Origin: MADRE2 sp964397015
GTDB lineage: Bacteria > Desulfobacterota > Desulfobacteria > Desulfobacterales > Desulfobacteraceae
Length of the DNA: 15,871 nt
NCBI GenBank assembly: GCA_964397015.1
Contig: CAYNHL010000087.1
Location: forward strand, 1 to 15,871
Direction of reading: 5' to 3'
Shown here: piece by piece, positions 7,448-14,555 of the stretch
Position numbering within the stretch: the first letter of the stretch is position 1
Layout: the number at the start of each line of letters is the position of its first letter
Made by a program: the position numbers and the translations under genes
The notes under the pieces: generated by a model
What the model was told of the DNA's origin: nothing
The model's database searches: none
What the model saw: only the letters and a program-made list of their open reading frames with translations

Positions 7448-8593
7448 ATGAATCAATCCCTTCCACAGGTCGATCTGCCTTTTGGTATGATACACCTGGG
7501 CCTGGGTCAGCCCAGTAACCGTTTACTCCCCTTGCTGGAACTGGAAACTGCGGCTGCCCAGGCTCTGGGTTCAAAAGACCCGTTTTTCCTGGCTTATGGT
7601 GAAGAAAAGGGAAATCGTGATTTCAGGATCAACCTGGCCGGATTTTTAAGCGGACCGGGAGACAATCCGGTTGATCCTGATCACCTCTTGATCACCTGCG
7701 GCAATTCCCAGGCCCTGGATTTTATCTGCACCCGGTTTTCGCGGCCCGGCGATACAGTTTTCGTGGAGGAGCCCAGTTACTTTCTGGCCCTTAAAATATT
7801 CAGGGACCACCACCTGATCCCGGTGAGCATCCCGATGGATGCAGATGGCCTTGTCGTAGAAGCGCTCGAGGAGGAACTCGAAAAGACACGGCCCGCGTTT
7901 GTTTACACCATTCCAGCTTTTCACAATCCGGCAAGCGTGACATTGTCGCCCGAGCGGCGCGAACGGCTCATCCAGGCCTGTGCCCGAAAGGACGTTCTGC
8001 TGGTGGCGGACGAGGTCTATAACTTTTTGAGTTACGATGCCGATCCTCCCGGGTCCATGGCGGAGTTCAAGGATCAGTGCAGGCTGGTTTCCCTTGGGTC
8101 TTTTTCAAAAATACTGGCCCCGGGCCTGCGCTTAGGCTGGATACATGCCGGCGAAGAAATGATAAACCTGCTCGCCGGAGCCGGGCTGCTTGAAAGCGGG
8201 GGCGGTTTCAATCCCTTTACTTCCGCTGTTGTCAATGCAGTCATCGAGATGGGGGTGCTGGAACGGCATATCCAGGTGCTCAAACAGACCTATGCCACCA
8301 GAAGAGATGTGCTGTGCAGGGCGCTGAAATATTACCTGCCCGAAGATGCCAGGTTCCGGCATCCGGCAGGCGGTTATTTTGTCTGGGTTGAATTTTCAGG
8401 CGGCGTGAACACCTCTGACTGGTGTTCTGCGGCTCAATCACGTAATGTGGATTTTCATCCCGGGAGCCTTTTTTCCAGTTCAAGGACCCTGCAGCACTGC
8501 ATGCGGCTGTCATTTTCATTTTACAATGAAGCCGATCTTCTGACAGGTGTCAGACGTCTTGGCGATCTCTTGAGTCAAGTCCTTCAGCCTTGA
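7448..8593 (+). CDS. PLP-dependent aminotransferase, class I/II
   Basis: 381 residues, fold type I aminotransferase related to the LysN/MocR-type 2-aminoadipate and aromatic aminotransferases, but without a DNA-binding domain. The PLP lysine is Lys221 in SLGSFSKILAPGLRLGW. Asn160 in PAFHNP and Asp188 in VADEVY are the usual cofactor contacts, and the N-terminal IHLGLGQPS is family-typical. The start is ATG 7448 with CAGGA at 7436-7440; the GTG at 7412 lies inside the previous gene without a ribosome site. It begins two bases after the M23 gene's stop, so the two are surely co-transcribed. It probably transfers an amino group to 2-oxoglutarate from the product of the preceding steps; the amino donor is unknown. 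It ends in a 10-base tail-to-tail overlap with the PilZ gene. Confidence 0.92.
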   Translation: MNQSLPQVDLPFGMIHLGLGQPSNRLLPLLELETAAAQALGSKDPFFLAYGEEKGNRDFRINLAGFLSGPGDNPVDPDHLLITCGNSQALDFICTRFSRPGDTVFVEEPSYFLALKIFRDHHLIPVSIPMDADGLVVEALEEELEKTRPAFVYTIPAFHNPASVTLSPERRERLIQACARKDVLLVADEVYNFLSYDADPPGSMAEFKDQCRLVSLGSFSKILAPGLRLGWIHAGEEMINLLAGAGLLESGGGFNPFTSAVVNAVIEMGVLERHIQVLKQTYATRRDVLCRALKYYLPEDARFRHPAGGYFVWVEFSGGVNTSDWCSAAQSRNVDFHPGSLFSSSRTLQHCMRLSFSFYNEADLLTGVRRLGDLLSQVLQP

Positions 8594-9174
8594 GCGGCGT
8601 GGCAGTGAATTACCGTGTCATTGCCGGCTGTGTTGTGATCTGTCTTATCTGTGGGCTGAGCTTCAGTCAGTTTTGAAATAAATTCAAAAATGTGCTTTTT
8701 GTCTGCCGGCAGGATACTCTTGTATCTCCCGCAAAATCGATAGGATATGTCCTCCGGTTGATCAGGCCTGATTACAGGGGCAAAAGACACGATCTTCAGC
8801 TGTATATCGACAGTCGTATCATCGTAAGGTAAATATATACGGGAAGGCAGTGGTTTGCCGGTGTTCGGGAGTGTGTCAGAGGATAAAAAACAGAGCCCTT
8901 TTTTCCCGATATCAATCACAATACCATTTTTATATTCCTCTTCTCCGGCAGACAGCCGGATTTTGATCTGGTTTTCAGAGTCGACGGCATATCGGCAATC
9001 TTTTCTTCGATCACACAGTGAGCTTATATCAAAAAAGGAAATAAAGTGGGCATAGCACCGGCGGCATTGATAGTATTTTATTCTGGGTATCCACCGCATC
9101 CACCATTTTCGTTTGACACGGTCATATTCATTGCTTTTGCAGCAGGGACAGACTTTTTTAAGATTAATTTTCAT
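8584..9174 (-). CDS. zinc-ribbon plus PilZ-domain protein
   Basis: 196 residues in two parts. The N-terminal part (about 9-40) has two cysteine pairs, C9-P-C-C12 and C37-R-R-C40, as in a zinc ribbon. The rest resembles a PilZ domain: RxxxR is present as Arg57-KDC-Arg61, and the second motif reads DIGKKG at 88-93, the (D/N)xSxxG motif with Ser replaced by Gly. The late YRFCGRY and IFEFISKL segments match the PilZ ending. PilZ proteins bind cyclic di-GMP and usually regulate motility or surface traits; whether the Gly substitution still permits binding is unknown. I chose the ATG at 9174; a TTG at 9183 is in frame but abuts the T-run. The ribosome site is poor (GGGA only four bases away), suggesting low or regulated translation. 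Confidence 0.78.
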   Translation of the reverse strand: MKINLKKVCPCCKSNEYDRVKRKWWMRWIPRIKYYQCRRCYAHFISFFDISSLCDRRKDCRYAVDSENQIKIRLSAGEEEYKNGIVIDIGKKGLCFLSSDTLPNTGKPLPSRIYLPYDDTTVDIQLKIVSFAPVIRPDQPEDISYRFCGRYKSILPADKKHIFEFISKLTEAQPTDKTDHNTAGNDTVIHCHAAQG

Positions 9175-9181
9175 TTTTCCC

Positions 9182-9206
9182 AAAAAAAAACCTGAAAATT
9201 TCAGGT
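9182..9206 (-). terminator. hairpin plus T-run just before the PilZ-protein start (attenuator-like)
   Basis: Read on the minus strand, ACCTGAAA/TTTCAGGT (9190-9206) forms a perfect short stem followed at once by nine T residues (9190-9182), the shape of an intrinsic terminator. It ends only about eight bases before the ATG at 9174, inside the predicted leader. An upstream CAGGT on the same RNA (9227-9231) could pair with the 5' arm as a weak anti-terminator. It could instead stop leftward read-through from the tup genes. Confidence 0.6.
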
Positions 9207-9246
9207 ATTATTCATTATTTAATTCAACCTGTGTATACAGAATGCA

Positions 9247-9275
9247 GATATACATCAACACCAATATACATGCAA
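9247..9275 (-). promoter_or_regulatory. candidate sigma-70 promoter for the PilZ gene
   Basis: On the minus strand TTGCAT (9275-9270) and TATATC (9252-9247) are separated by 17 bases, with an A-rich upstream stretch that could act as an UP element. Transcription would start near 9240 and give a leader of about 65 bases that contains the hairpin and T-run. The -10 match is moderate. Confidence 0.4.
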
Positions 9276-9455
9276 GTTTTTTTAAAACTTTTTGTAATTT
9301 TAGTTTTTACATTGTTTTGCCTGGAATATTTTGGCAATTTTTTTCCATTTTTTTTAGTATTTATGTGCCGATTTTATAGAAAATGATCTGTATGTCATCC
9401 AGGAAACAACCCATGAACCCTGCCGTTAAAGGTTTTTTATAAAAGCAGGCAGTCC

Positions 9456-9470
9456 TGGCACGTTTTTTGA
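9456..9470 (+). promoter_or_regulatory. near-consensus sigma-54 (-24/-12) promoter
   Basis: TGGCACG-TTTT-TTGA matches the sigma-54 consensus TGGCACG-N4-TTGC at every fixed position except the last base of the GC doublet. Spacing between the GG (9457-9458) and the -12 doublet (9469-9470) is the required ten bases. Transcription would start near 9482 and read into the gene at 9556. A sigma-70 match, TTGATA-N17-TATCAA (9467-9495), overlaps it, so the assignment is not certain. Confidence 0.4.
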
Positions 9471-9474
9471 TACT

Positions 9475-9498
9475 CATTTGAGTTTTGGATATCAAATG
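9475..9498. repeat. 7-base perfect inverted repeat near the predicted transcription start
   Basis: CATTTGA (9475-9481) and TCAAATG (9492-9498) are exact inverted copies ten bases apart, lying across the predicted start of transcription of the gene at 9556. The layout suits a dimeric regulator's operator. No regulator can be named, and chance occurrence in AT-rich DNA is possible. Confidence 0.35.
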
Positions 9499-9555
9499 AC
9501 AGGTTTGTTTTGGTTTTGCATTGCAACAAACTTCAACCGGACTGGAAACATGACG

Positions 9556-9906
9556 ATGATATGGACTTTCTGGAAAAAGAAAAAAATTGACGGGGCCAGG
9601 CTCTCAAAGCCCCGGGAACTTGAATCACGTATCGGAAGAAACCTGGTGGTTGAACTGAATTATGACCCGGACTGGGTCTGGCAGCTTAGATCTGTCAATT
9701 CAAGAAGACAGGAGCAAAAGGCTGTCTTTGATTTCAGAATATTTGACCCGGTTCTGGCAAAAACAAAAGGTATTCCCGTTGACAATTATCTTTCCCTGGA
9801 TGCGCATCCTGAGCTGATTTACTTTGACGGATGGTATGACAAATACACCTGGGAGATCGAGCTCAACGATAATTACAATAAAAGCAGCTCATCCACCGCA
9901 GCCTGA
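9556..9906 (+). CDS. small cytoplasmic protein of unknown function
   Basis: 116 residues from the ATG at 9556; I do not recognise a named family. The protein opens MIWTFWKKKK, then has RELESRIGRNLVVEL, a DPDWVWQLRSV segment, FDFRIFDP, and DNYLSLDAHPELIYFDGWYDK. It ends in a polar serine-rich tail. It is rich in aromatic residues and charged, with no signal peptide or cysteine, which suggests a compact soluble domain. The frame is open from 9478, but GGAAA at 9544-9548 fits the ATG at 9556 best (7-base gap); ATG 9550 is also possible. The upstream extension (from TTG 9478) covers the promoter-like sequence. It is convergent with the tungstate ATPase gene, 39 bases away, and apparently stands alone behind its own promoter. 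Confidence 0.72.
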   Translation: MIWTFWKKKKIDGARLSKPRELESRIGRNLVVELNYDPDWVWQLRSVNSRRQEQKAVFDFRIFDPVLAKTKGIPVDNYLSLDAHPELIYFDGWYDKYTWEIELNDNYNKSSSSTAA

Positions 9907-9945
9907 ACACAGCCTGCAGCTTGAAAGTGCTTTGATCAGGATAAT

Positions 9946-11007
9946 TTAAATCCATTGGATATCATGGGCATCAAATGCCAGTGATATTGGTTTTCCGGGA
10001 AAAAGACCGAGACTGGAAGCGGTATCGGGGGGGAATTTCAGGTTCAGTTCGAGGCCGTGAACCGTAACGGTGACAATGACCTGGGTTGTTTTCTTTTCAA
10101 GAAACATCCTGGAGACCACTCCTTCAAGGCGGTTCATGCAGTCTTTCGCCAGGGTTGGCGCAGGGTTTATATGGATATTCTTTTGCCGGATAAAAGCTGT
10201 TTTATCAGTTGTTTTAGCAGTTGTTATAGCAGGGATATCAGGCCTCACGGCCCTGATTTCCCTGCCGTTTTCAAGTGTCTTGACGACATATGCAGCCCGG
10301 CTGTCCTGACCGCATGGTGTCCAGGGGCCGGGGATTATGTTTTGAGTGACGGTTGAGAACACTTTCCCCCCGAATACATGGAGCTGGCGGTCACTGACAT
10401 CATACAGCCAGCTGCGGTCATGACTGGCCACGACCAGGGTAGTGCCCATGCGGGACCGGGTCTGGAGGGCCGCGTCCCTTATCAGCCCGGCACTTTCCAC
10501 ATCGACACTGGCCGTTGGTTCGTCAAGGAGCAGTACCTCGGGTTCCAGGACCAGCCGGGCGGCCATCGCCACCCGCTGGGCCTCGCCGCCTGACAGTTCA
10601 CGCCTGCCTCGATGGGCAAAGGTGTCAAAATCGAGCCCCACAAGATTGAGGGCTTCCTTGACAGCTGTTTTGATGCCTTTTGTCTTTTTCCTGATTTTCA
10701 GACCGTAGGCTACATTGTCAAAGACCGTCCGGTTCAGCAGGTAGGGCTCCTGTGTCAACAGGGTCACTGTGGACTGGATTTGCCTGGAATAAGGTTTTTC
10801 AGCCCTTCCCTTGAAACGGATTTCGCCCTGAAAAGGGGATTCTGCAAATGCAAGCAGCTTTAAAAGAGTGCTTTTGCCGCTGCCGTTGGGACCAAAGAGC
10901 CCTGTAATGGTTCCAGCCATAATTTCCAGGTGGTCAATGGCCAGGACGGTGAGGCCGGCATAGCTGTGCCTGACTTTCTCTACCGTATAGACAGGTGGGG
11001 CGGCCAT
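9946..11007 (-). CDS. tupC: tungstate/molybdate-type ABC transporter ATPase (TupC-like)
   Basis: 353 residues. It is the ATPase of a tungstate or molybdate importer and acts at the cytoplasmic face with TupB. Walker A GPNGSGKST is at 39-47, the signature LSGGE at 138-142, Walker B LLLDEP at 159-164, and the H-loop His in VASHDRS near 196. The C-terminal part (about 292-353, starting MNRLEGVVSRMF) looks like a TOBE/Mop oxyanion-binding domain, common on such ATPases. The open frame extends 80 codons upstream, but the correct start is ATG 11007, preceded by AGGA with an 8-base spacer. Its A is shared with the TupB stop (TAATG), so the genes are translationally coupled. Tungstate is the usual cofactor metal of anaerobes' formate dehydrogenases and aldehyde oxidoreductases. 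Molybdate remains possible. Confidence 0.88.
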   Translation of the reverse strand: MAAPPVYTVEKVRHSYAGLTVLAIDHLEIMAGTITGLFGPNGSGKSTLLKLLAFAESPFQGEIRFKGRAEKPYSRQIQSTVTLLTQEPYLLNRTVFDNVAYGLKIRKKTKGIKTAVKEALNLVGLDFDTFAHRGRRELSGGEAQRVAMAARLVLEPEVLLLDEPTASVDVESAGLIRDAALQTRSRMGTTLVVASHDRSWLYDVSDRQLHVFGGKVFSTVTQNIIPGPWTPCGQDSRAAYVVKTLENGREIRAVRPDIPAITTAKTTDKTAFIRQKNIHINPAPTLAKDCMNRLEGVVSRMFLEKKTTQVIVTVTVHGLELNLKFPPDTASSLGLFPGKPISLAFDAHDIQWI

Positions 11008-11708
11008 TATTTTTTCCTCAAAAAGGCCAGCGAAAAATTTACGGTAAAGGCTATGGCTAAAAGAATCAACCCTAAAGCAATGCCGTTGCTGAACATTCCC
11101 CGGCTGGTTTCCAGGGCAATGGCTGTTGTCATTGTCCGGGTCTCCCACTTGATATTGCCGCCCACCATCATCGAGATCCCGACTTCGGTCAGTATCCGGC
11201 CGTATGCTGTCACTCCTGCGACCAGTATTCCGTACCGGGTTTCCCACAGGCAGGTGAAAACGGTGTCAAGTTTTCCCGCTCCCAGTGAAACAAGTGTCAG
11301 CTTGAGGCCGTCGTCTATGTTTTCAATGGTGGAGGCCGTGATGGCTGCCACTGTCGGAAAAGCCAGGATGGTCTGGCCGATTGCAATGCCTGTCAGGGTA
11401 AACAGGAGCTGGTATTCACCAAGGGGACCCCGGCTGGAAATAAAGGCGTATACAACCAGCCCGATGAAAACAGTGGGAAGGGCCAGGAGGGTATCGAGAA
11501 TTGTCCGCAGCGACCGCTTGCCCCTGAAATCAAAATATCCCAGCATAAATCCAACCGGTATGCCTGTAACCAGGCTGACGCAGATGGAAATGGAGGTCAC
11601 TTTCAAGGTGGCGCCCACAGCCGACCAGGTGTAGGCATCACCACTGAAAAGAAGTGCAAAGGCCTTGATCAATCCAGACAGAAGAAAATCCATGAGAACC
11701 TGGCTCAC
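11007..11708 (-). CDS. tupB: tungstate-type ABC transporter permease (TupB-like)
   Basis: 233 residues, five or six hydrophobic segments, the normal size for TupB. Family-typical features include the segment RSLRTILDTLLALPTVFIGLVVY after the second membrane span, the GLKLTLVSLGAGKLDTVFT docking loop, and AYGRILTEVGISMMVGGNI, which is characteristic of TupB/WtpB-type permeases. The open frame starts at GTG 11708; ATG 11693 (MDFLLSG) is an alternative with CCAGG nearby, and neither has a strong ribosome site. A good sigma-70 promoter lies just upstream. No tupA binding-protein gene is present next to it: the upstream neighbour is an unrelated small gene ending at 11835. The binding protein must be encoded elsewhere or the transporter is incomplete. 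Confidence 0.9.
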   Translation of the reverse strand: MSQVLMDFLLSGLIKAFALLFSGDAYTWSAVGATLKVTSISICVSLVTGIPVGFMLGYFDFRGKRSLRTILDTLLALPTVFIGLVVYAFISSRGPLGEYQLLFTLTGIAIGQTILAFPTVAAITASTIENIDDGLKLTLVSLGAGKLDTVFTCLWETRYGILVAGVTAYGRILTEVGISMMVGGNIKWETRTMTTAIALETSRGMFSNGIALGLILLAIAFTVNFSLAFLRKK

Positions 11709-11724
11709 CAGAAAATTTCAGGTT
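11697..11724. repeat. inverted repeat in the tup leader
   Basis: AACCTG (11697-11702) and CAGGTT (11719-11724) are inverted copies 16 bases apart, spanning the start of tupB. The mRNA could fold a hairpin here that masks the start, or the DNA could be an operator. A longer related pair, AATTTCAGGT (11714-11723) and ACCTGAAATT (11803-11812), brackets the promoter. Confidence 0.35.
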
Positions 11725-11735
11725 AAAAAAAAAGG

Positions 11736-11763
11736 ATCATAGCATGACCGGTTAACATGTCAA
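11736..11763 (-). promoter_or_regulatory. sigma-70 promoter of tupBC
   Basis: On the minus strand TTGACA (11763-11758), a perfect -35, is followed after 16 bases by TATGAT (11741-11736), with TGC directly before it forming an extended -10. Transcription would start near 11729, about 20-35 bases before the tupB start. This is the strongest promoter match in the window. Confidence 0.7.
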
Positions 11764-11834
11764 TAATATATTCAGTTTCAATACTTTGATGGTGTAATGA
11801 TGACCTGAAATTACCATAAATGACCAAATTAAGG

Positions 11835-12083
11835 TCAGCGGTCCTTTAGAAAAAGGGTGTGGTATTCATCTTCGGTCAGGTGCGCCTTGATCATGTTGTT
11901 TACAAAAAGGTATATTTCTTCCAGTTCACGGTTCGACAGTCTTGGCAAAAAAGCCTGCATAAATTTGTCTTCTGAAAACTTCTGCAGGTAGAACATGATG
12001 GTCTCTTCATCGGTGCTGCGGTCCATGCCGAACGCGGCCAGCCCCTGGTATGTCTGGATGAATTCATGGGTGTCTTTTTTCAT
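11835..12083 (-). CDS. small acidic helical protein of unknown function
   Basis: 82 residues, predicted almost entirely helical, acidic, no cysteine or membrane segment. Notable segments are TYQGLAAFGMDRSTDEET, a helix ending YLQKFSEDKFM, PRLSNRELEEIYLFV and the C-terminal LTEDEYHTLFL. I do not know a function; similar short uncharacterised proteins exist, as far as I recall, in Desulfobacterota. Its start codon lies inside the end of the preceding MFS gene (20-base overlap), with a GAAGG site eight bases upstream, so it is co-translated with the transporter. A regulatory or stabilising partner of the transporter is a guess. The stop codon falls in a weak TGACC/GGTCA hairpin (11821-11837). 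Confidence 0.75.
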   Translation of the reverse strand: MKKDTHEFIQTYQGLAAFGMDRSTDEETIMFYLQKFSEDKFMQAFLPRLSNRELEEIYLFVNNMIKAHLTEDEYHTLFLKDR

Positions 12084-13341
12084 GATGCAGACCTTCTGAT
12101 TTTCTTATGTGGATAAACAAAGGGATTAAAAGCAGCAGGCCGGACAATATCATGGCCCCTGCAACAATGAACGAGACTTTATACGAGAATACAGAGGATT
12201 TTCCCATGTGGATCAGCAGGTCGGTCACCGGTCCTGTAATAAATGTCGCGGCAATGCCCCAGCTGAGGAAAAAAGTGGCATTGAATACGCTGAACAGCTG
12301 TCCCCTTTTTTCAGGCGGTATCAGGACAGATGCAAGTTCGTAACCGGCAGCCATGATAATGACTTCCGACAGTCCCATGAAAAAACTGCTGAGCCCGATC
12401 ATGGGCAGGTGATCGGCAATGCCCAGGATGAGAAGTGACAGCAGGGAAACAAAGGTGCCGGCGAGCAGGAAGTGGTCGGGGCCGAGTTTCCGGCTGAAAT
12501 AACCCGTGGCGAAACCGGTGATTATGATTGCGGTGGACCGGATATTGACAATGTGGCTCAGGGTCATGCTCGAAAGATCGAATCCATCCGTCAGGGTCAG
12601 GTACTGCGGCAGAGTGACCGCAGTTGAGTTGCGGCCGAAGTTGATAAGTGCCATGGCCAGGATAAAGACAAGAAACACTCTTGCATTGTACCGTTCCGGG
12701 GGTGCGACGTCGCGGCCGCTGTTTTTTTCTATCCCGGCGATTCCTCCTTCGGGAACCATCAGCATGGGCAGGGTGGAGACAAGCATGGCGGCCGCTGAAA
12801 TGAAAAACAGGGTGCCGTGGTAAAATCCCCAGCCGTCGAACTTGTGGCCCAGTCCGTCATAGAGAAGACCGCCGCACAGAACCCCTATCATGCGGCCGAT
12901 TCCCCCCAGGCTTTCAAGCCTTCCCATAATGCTGCCGCGGCGGGCCTGCTCGTAAATGTCGGAAATGAGCGCACTCCAGGCAATATTGGACATGGACCAG
13001 AAAAGTTCGATCACGCAGAGGCCGGCGATAATGAGGTAGCCCGATGTCTGCCGGTCATCGGGCAGTATGTGGACATACCACAGCAGGATGGTCCCGATAC
13101 CTGCCAGTACTTCACCCCATATGATGAACAGGCGGCGCTTCTGGTATTTGTCTGACAAAACCCCCCAGATGTAGCGCTGGGAAATGACGCTTACAATCAT
13201 GGGCAGGGTGGCAAACAACGTGGTGGCGGTGACGGACAGCCCGAGAAAATGCCTTAAGTAGATGGTCAGGTAGCTGTAAAAAAGTCCGCGCCTGAACATG
13301 ACAAGGATCTGGAACGAGGATATGCCCAGGAATATTTTCAT
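12064..13341 (-). CDS. MFS transporter (second of a pair)
   Basis: 425 residues, twelve predicted membrane segments, major facilitator superfamily. The motif A loop between segments 2 and 3 reads GVLSDKYQKRR (residues 60-70); the matching loop of the second half is degenerate (YFSRKLGP). The long RRGSIMGRLESLGGIGR segment and a charged central loop around VPEGGIAGIEKN are visible. It starts at ATG 13341, two bases after the stop of the first MFS gene, without a clear ribosome site, so translation is probably coupled. The last residues (SEGLHHEKRHP) overlap the next gene. Substrate is unknown. The second half of the pair could be an exporter of drugs, metabolites or sugars; sequence alone does not tell. 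Confidence 0.87.
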   Translation of the reverse strand: MKIFLGISSFQILVMFRRGLFYSYLTIYLRHFLGLSVTATTLFATLPMIVSVISQRYIWGVLSDKYQKRRLFIIWGEVLAGIGTILLWYVHILPDDRQTSGYLIIAGLCVIELFWSMSNIAWSALISDIYEQARRGSIMGRLESLGGIGRMIGVLCGGLLYDGLGHKFDGWGFYHGTLFFISAAAMLVSTLPMLMVPEGGIAGIEKNSGRDVAPPERYNARVFLVFILAMALINFGRNSTAVTLPQYLTLTDGFDLSSMTLSHIVNIRSTAIIITGFATGYFSRKLGPDHFLLAGTFVSLLSLLILGIADHLPMIGLSSFFMGLSEVIIMAAGYELASVLIPPEKRGQLFSVFNATFFLSWGIAATFITGPVTDLLIHMGKSSVFSYKVSFIVAGAMILSGLLLLIPLFIHIRKSEGLHHEKRHP

Positions 13342-13343
13342 GC

Positions 13344-14546
13344 TTAGAATCGTTCGCTGCGGGAAAATCCGACAAGAATGGCGCCCAGCGCCAGCAGTGT
13401 GCAGGTTCCGGAAAACATGCTGATAGCCTCGAGCCCGGCCCGGGACCAGAGCAGGCCTCCCATGAACGCACCGGCCACCCGGCCTAAACCGGCAATGGCG
13501 AAAAACGCTGACATGGTGGCGGCCCTGTATGCAGGCACCAGTTCAGTGCTCAGGCTCATGGAAGTCACGATGGTGAACTCGAATGTGAAAAAAACCAGGA
13601 ACAGCCCGGACAGCACCATGGCCAGGCTGCTGTTCAGCATCGGCAGGGCGAAATAACTTGCTGCACAGGCCACAAGACCTATGATGATAGATTTTTTAAG
13701 CCCGATCCGGTCGGAAAAAAAGGCCGTGAAAAATTCCCCGGCAACTTCCGAGGCCCCGATGATGATGGTCCCGAATCCAATCGCGGCCAAAGAGAGCTGA
13801 AAAGAGGATTCCAGCCAGGCCCCGTATATCACGAACAAATTGTCATTGGCCATGGACATCAGAAATATGTAAACCAGCATGGCCACGACATGGCGTGATT
13901 TGACTATCTGTTTCCACCCGGTAATGATATCGTGCCGCCTTGCCTTGTCCCCGTTGTTTTTGTGGTCATTGGGAAGGAGCTTGAAAAGGATTACAAAACT
14001 TGCCAGGCACAGGGCGCCCAGCAGGAAAAATGGCGTGTACCACTCAAATCTCGAGATTACAATGCCGCACAGGGGAATGCCCACCAGTGTGGACCCTGCC
14101 CACGAGAACTCGGTGATACCTATTATTTTCCCCCTGTTTGCATAGGCAACGTTTTTCCCCACGAACGCCTGCAGCGTCGGGTCAAATATGCTTTTGGCAA
14201 GGCCGGCCAGGAAAAAACAGAACAGGACCATGGCATACACCGGCCAGATGCCGGCGGCGAAAAGGCCGATGCATACAAGGGCCAGGGCGATGAGCATCAG
14301 GGGCTTGTACCCGTACTTGTCCCCGAAGGAAGCGGTTACCGGCCCGAGTATCGAGGTGGTCTGGTTCAGGGCTATGATGGCTGTAATTGCAGGCAGCCCC
14401 ACGCCGAGTCCCCGGGCGAATTCCGGGGCAAACGGATATATCAGTCGCCTGGTGGTGTTCAAAAGCACCTTTGTCAGGGTCGTGGCAACGATCAACCATA
14501 CCAGCGGGACGTTCTGCCGGGCAGGAGTGGAAGGGGGCTTTTGCAT
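13344..14546 (-). CDS. MFS transporter (first of a pair)
   Basis: 400 residues, major facilitator superfamily, twelve predicted membrane segments. Both motif A copies are visible: GDKYGYKP at about 75-82 and SDRIGLKKS at about 278-286. The protein has a short cytoplasmic N-terminus (MQKPPSTPARQN) and a charged central loop (NDHKNNGDKARRHD) between the two six-helix halves. The ATG at 14546 has AGGA seven bases upstream, overlapping the stop codon of the CcdA-like gene. It is unlike its downstream neighbour in sequence apart from the fold, so this is not an obvious recent duplication. Substrate cannot be assigned; a solute linked to thiol chemistry is one option given the CcdA neighbour, but that is only context. 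Confidence 0.87.
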   Translation of the reverse strand: MQKPPSTPARQNVPLVWLIVATTLTKVLLNTTRRLIYPFAPEFARGLGVGLPAITAIIALNQTTSILGPVTASFGDKYGYKPLMLIALALVCIGLFAAGIWPVYAMVLFCFFLAGLAKSIFDPTLQAFVGKNVAYANRGKIIGITEFSWAGSTLVGIPLCGIVISRFEWYTPFFLLGALCLASFVILFKLLPNDHKNNGDKARRHDIITGWKQIVKSRHVVAMLVYIFLMSMANDNLFVIYGAWLESSFQLSLAAIGFGTIIIGASEVAGEFFTAFFSDRIGLKKSIIIGLVACAASYFALPMLNSSLAMVLSGLFLVFFTFEFTIVTSMSLSTELVPAYRAATMSAFFAIAGLGRVAGAFMGGLLWSRAGLEAISMFSGTCTLLALGAILVGFSRSERF

Positions 14547-14555
14547 GCTGATTTC

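Larger units (their letters stand above)
9207..9549. other. AT-rich intergenic region between divergent genes
   Basis: About 340 bases without a convincing gene, markedly richer in A and T than its surroundings, with repeated T-runs on the + strand at 9277-9370. It separates the minus-strand PilZ gene from the + strand gene at 9556. It carries candidate promoters for both directions, described separately. The 88-codon open frame crossing 9113-9379 is low-complexity and rich in Phe, Ile and Ser, and overlaps the PilZ gene's start, so I do not consider it real. No RNA gene was recognised. Confidence 0.7.

Noticed and set aside
11008..11247. 80-codon N-terminal extension of the TupC-like ATPase frame.
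   Set aside because: It overlaps tupB in another frame and shows no ABC features; ATG 11007 with its AGGA site and TAATG coupling is clearly the start.
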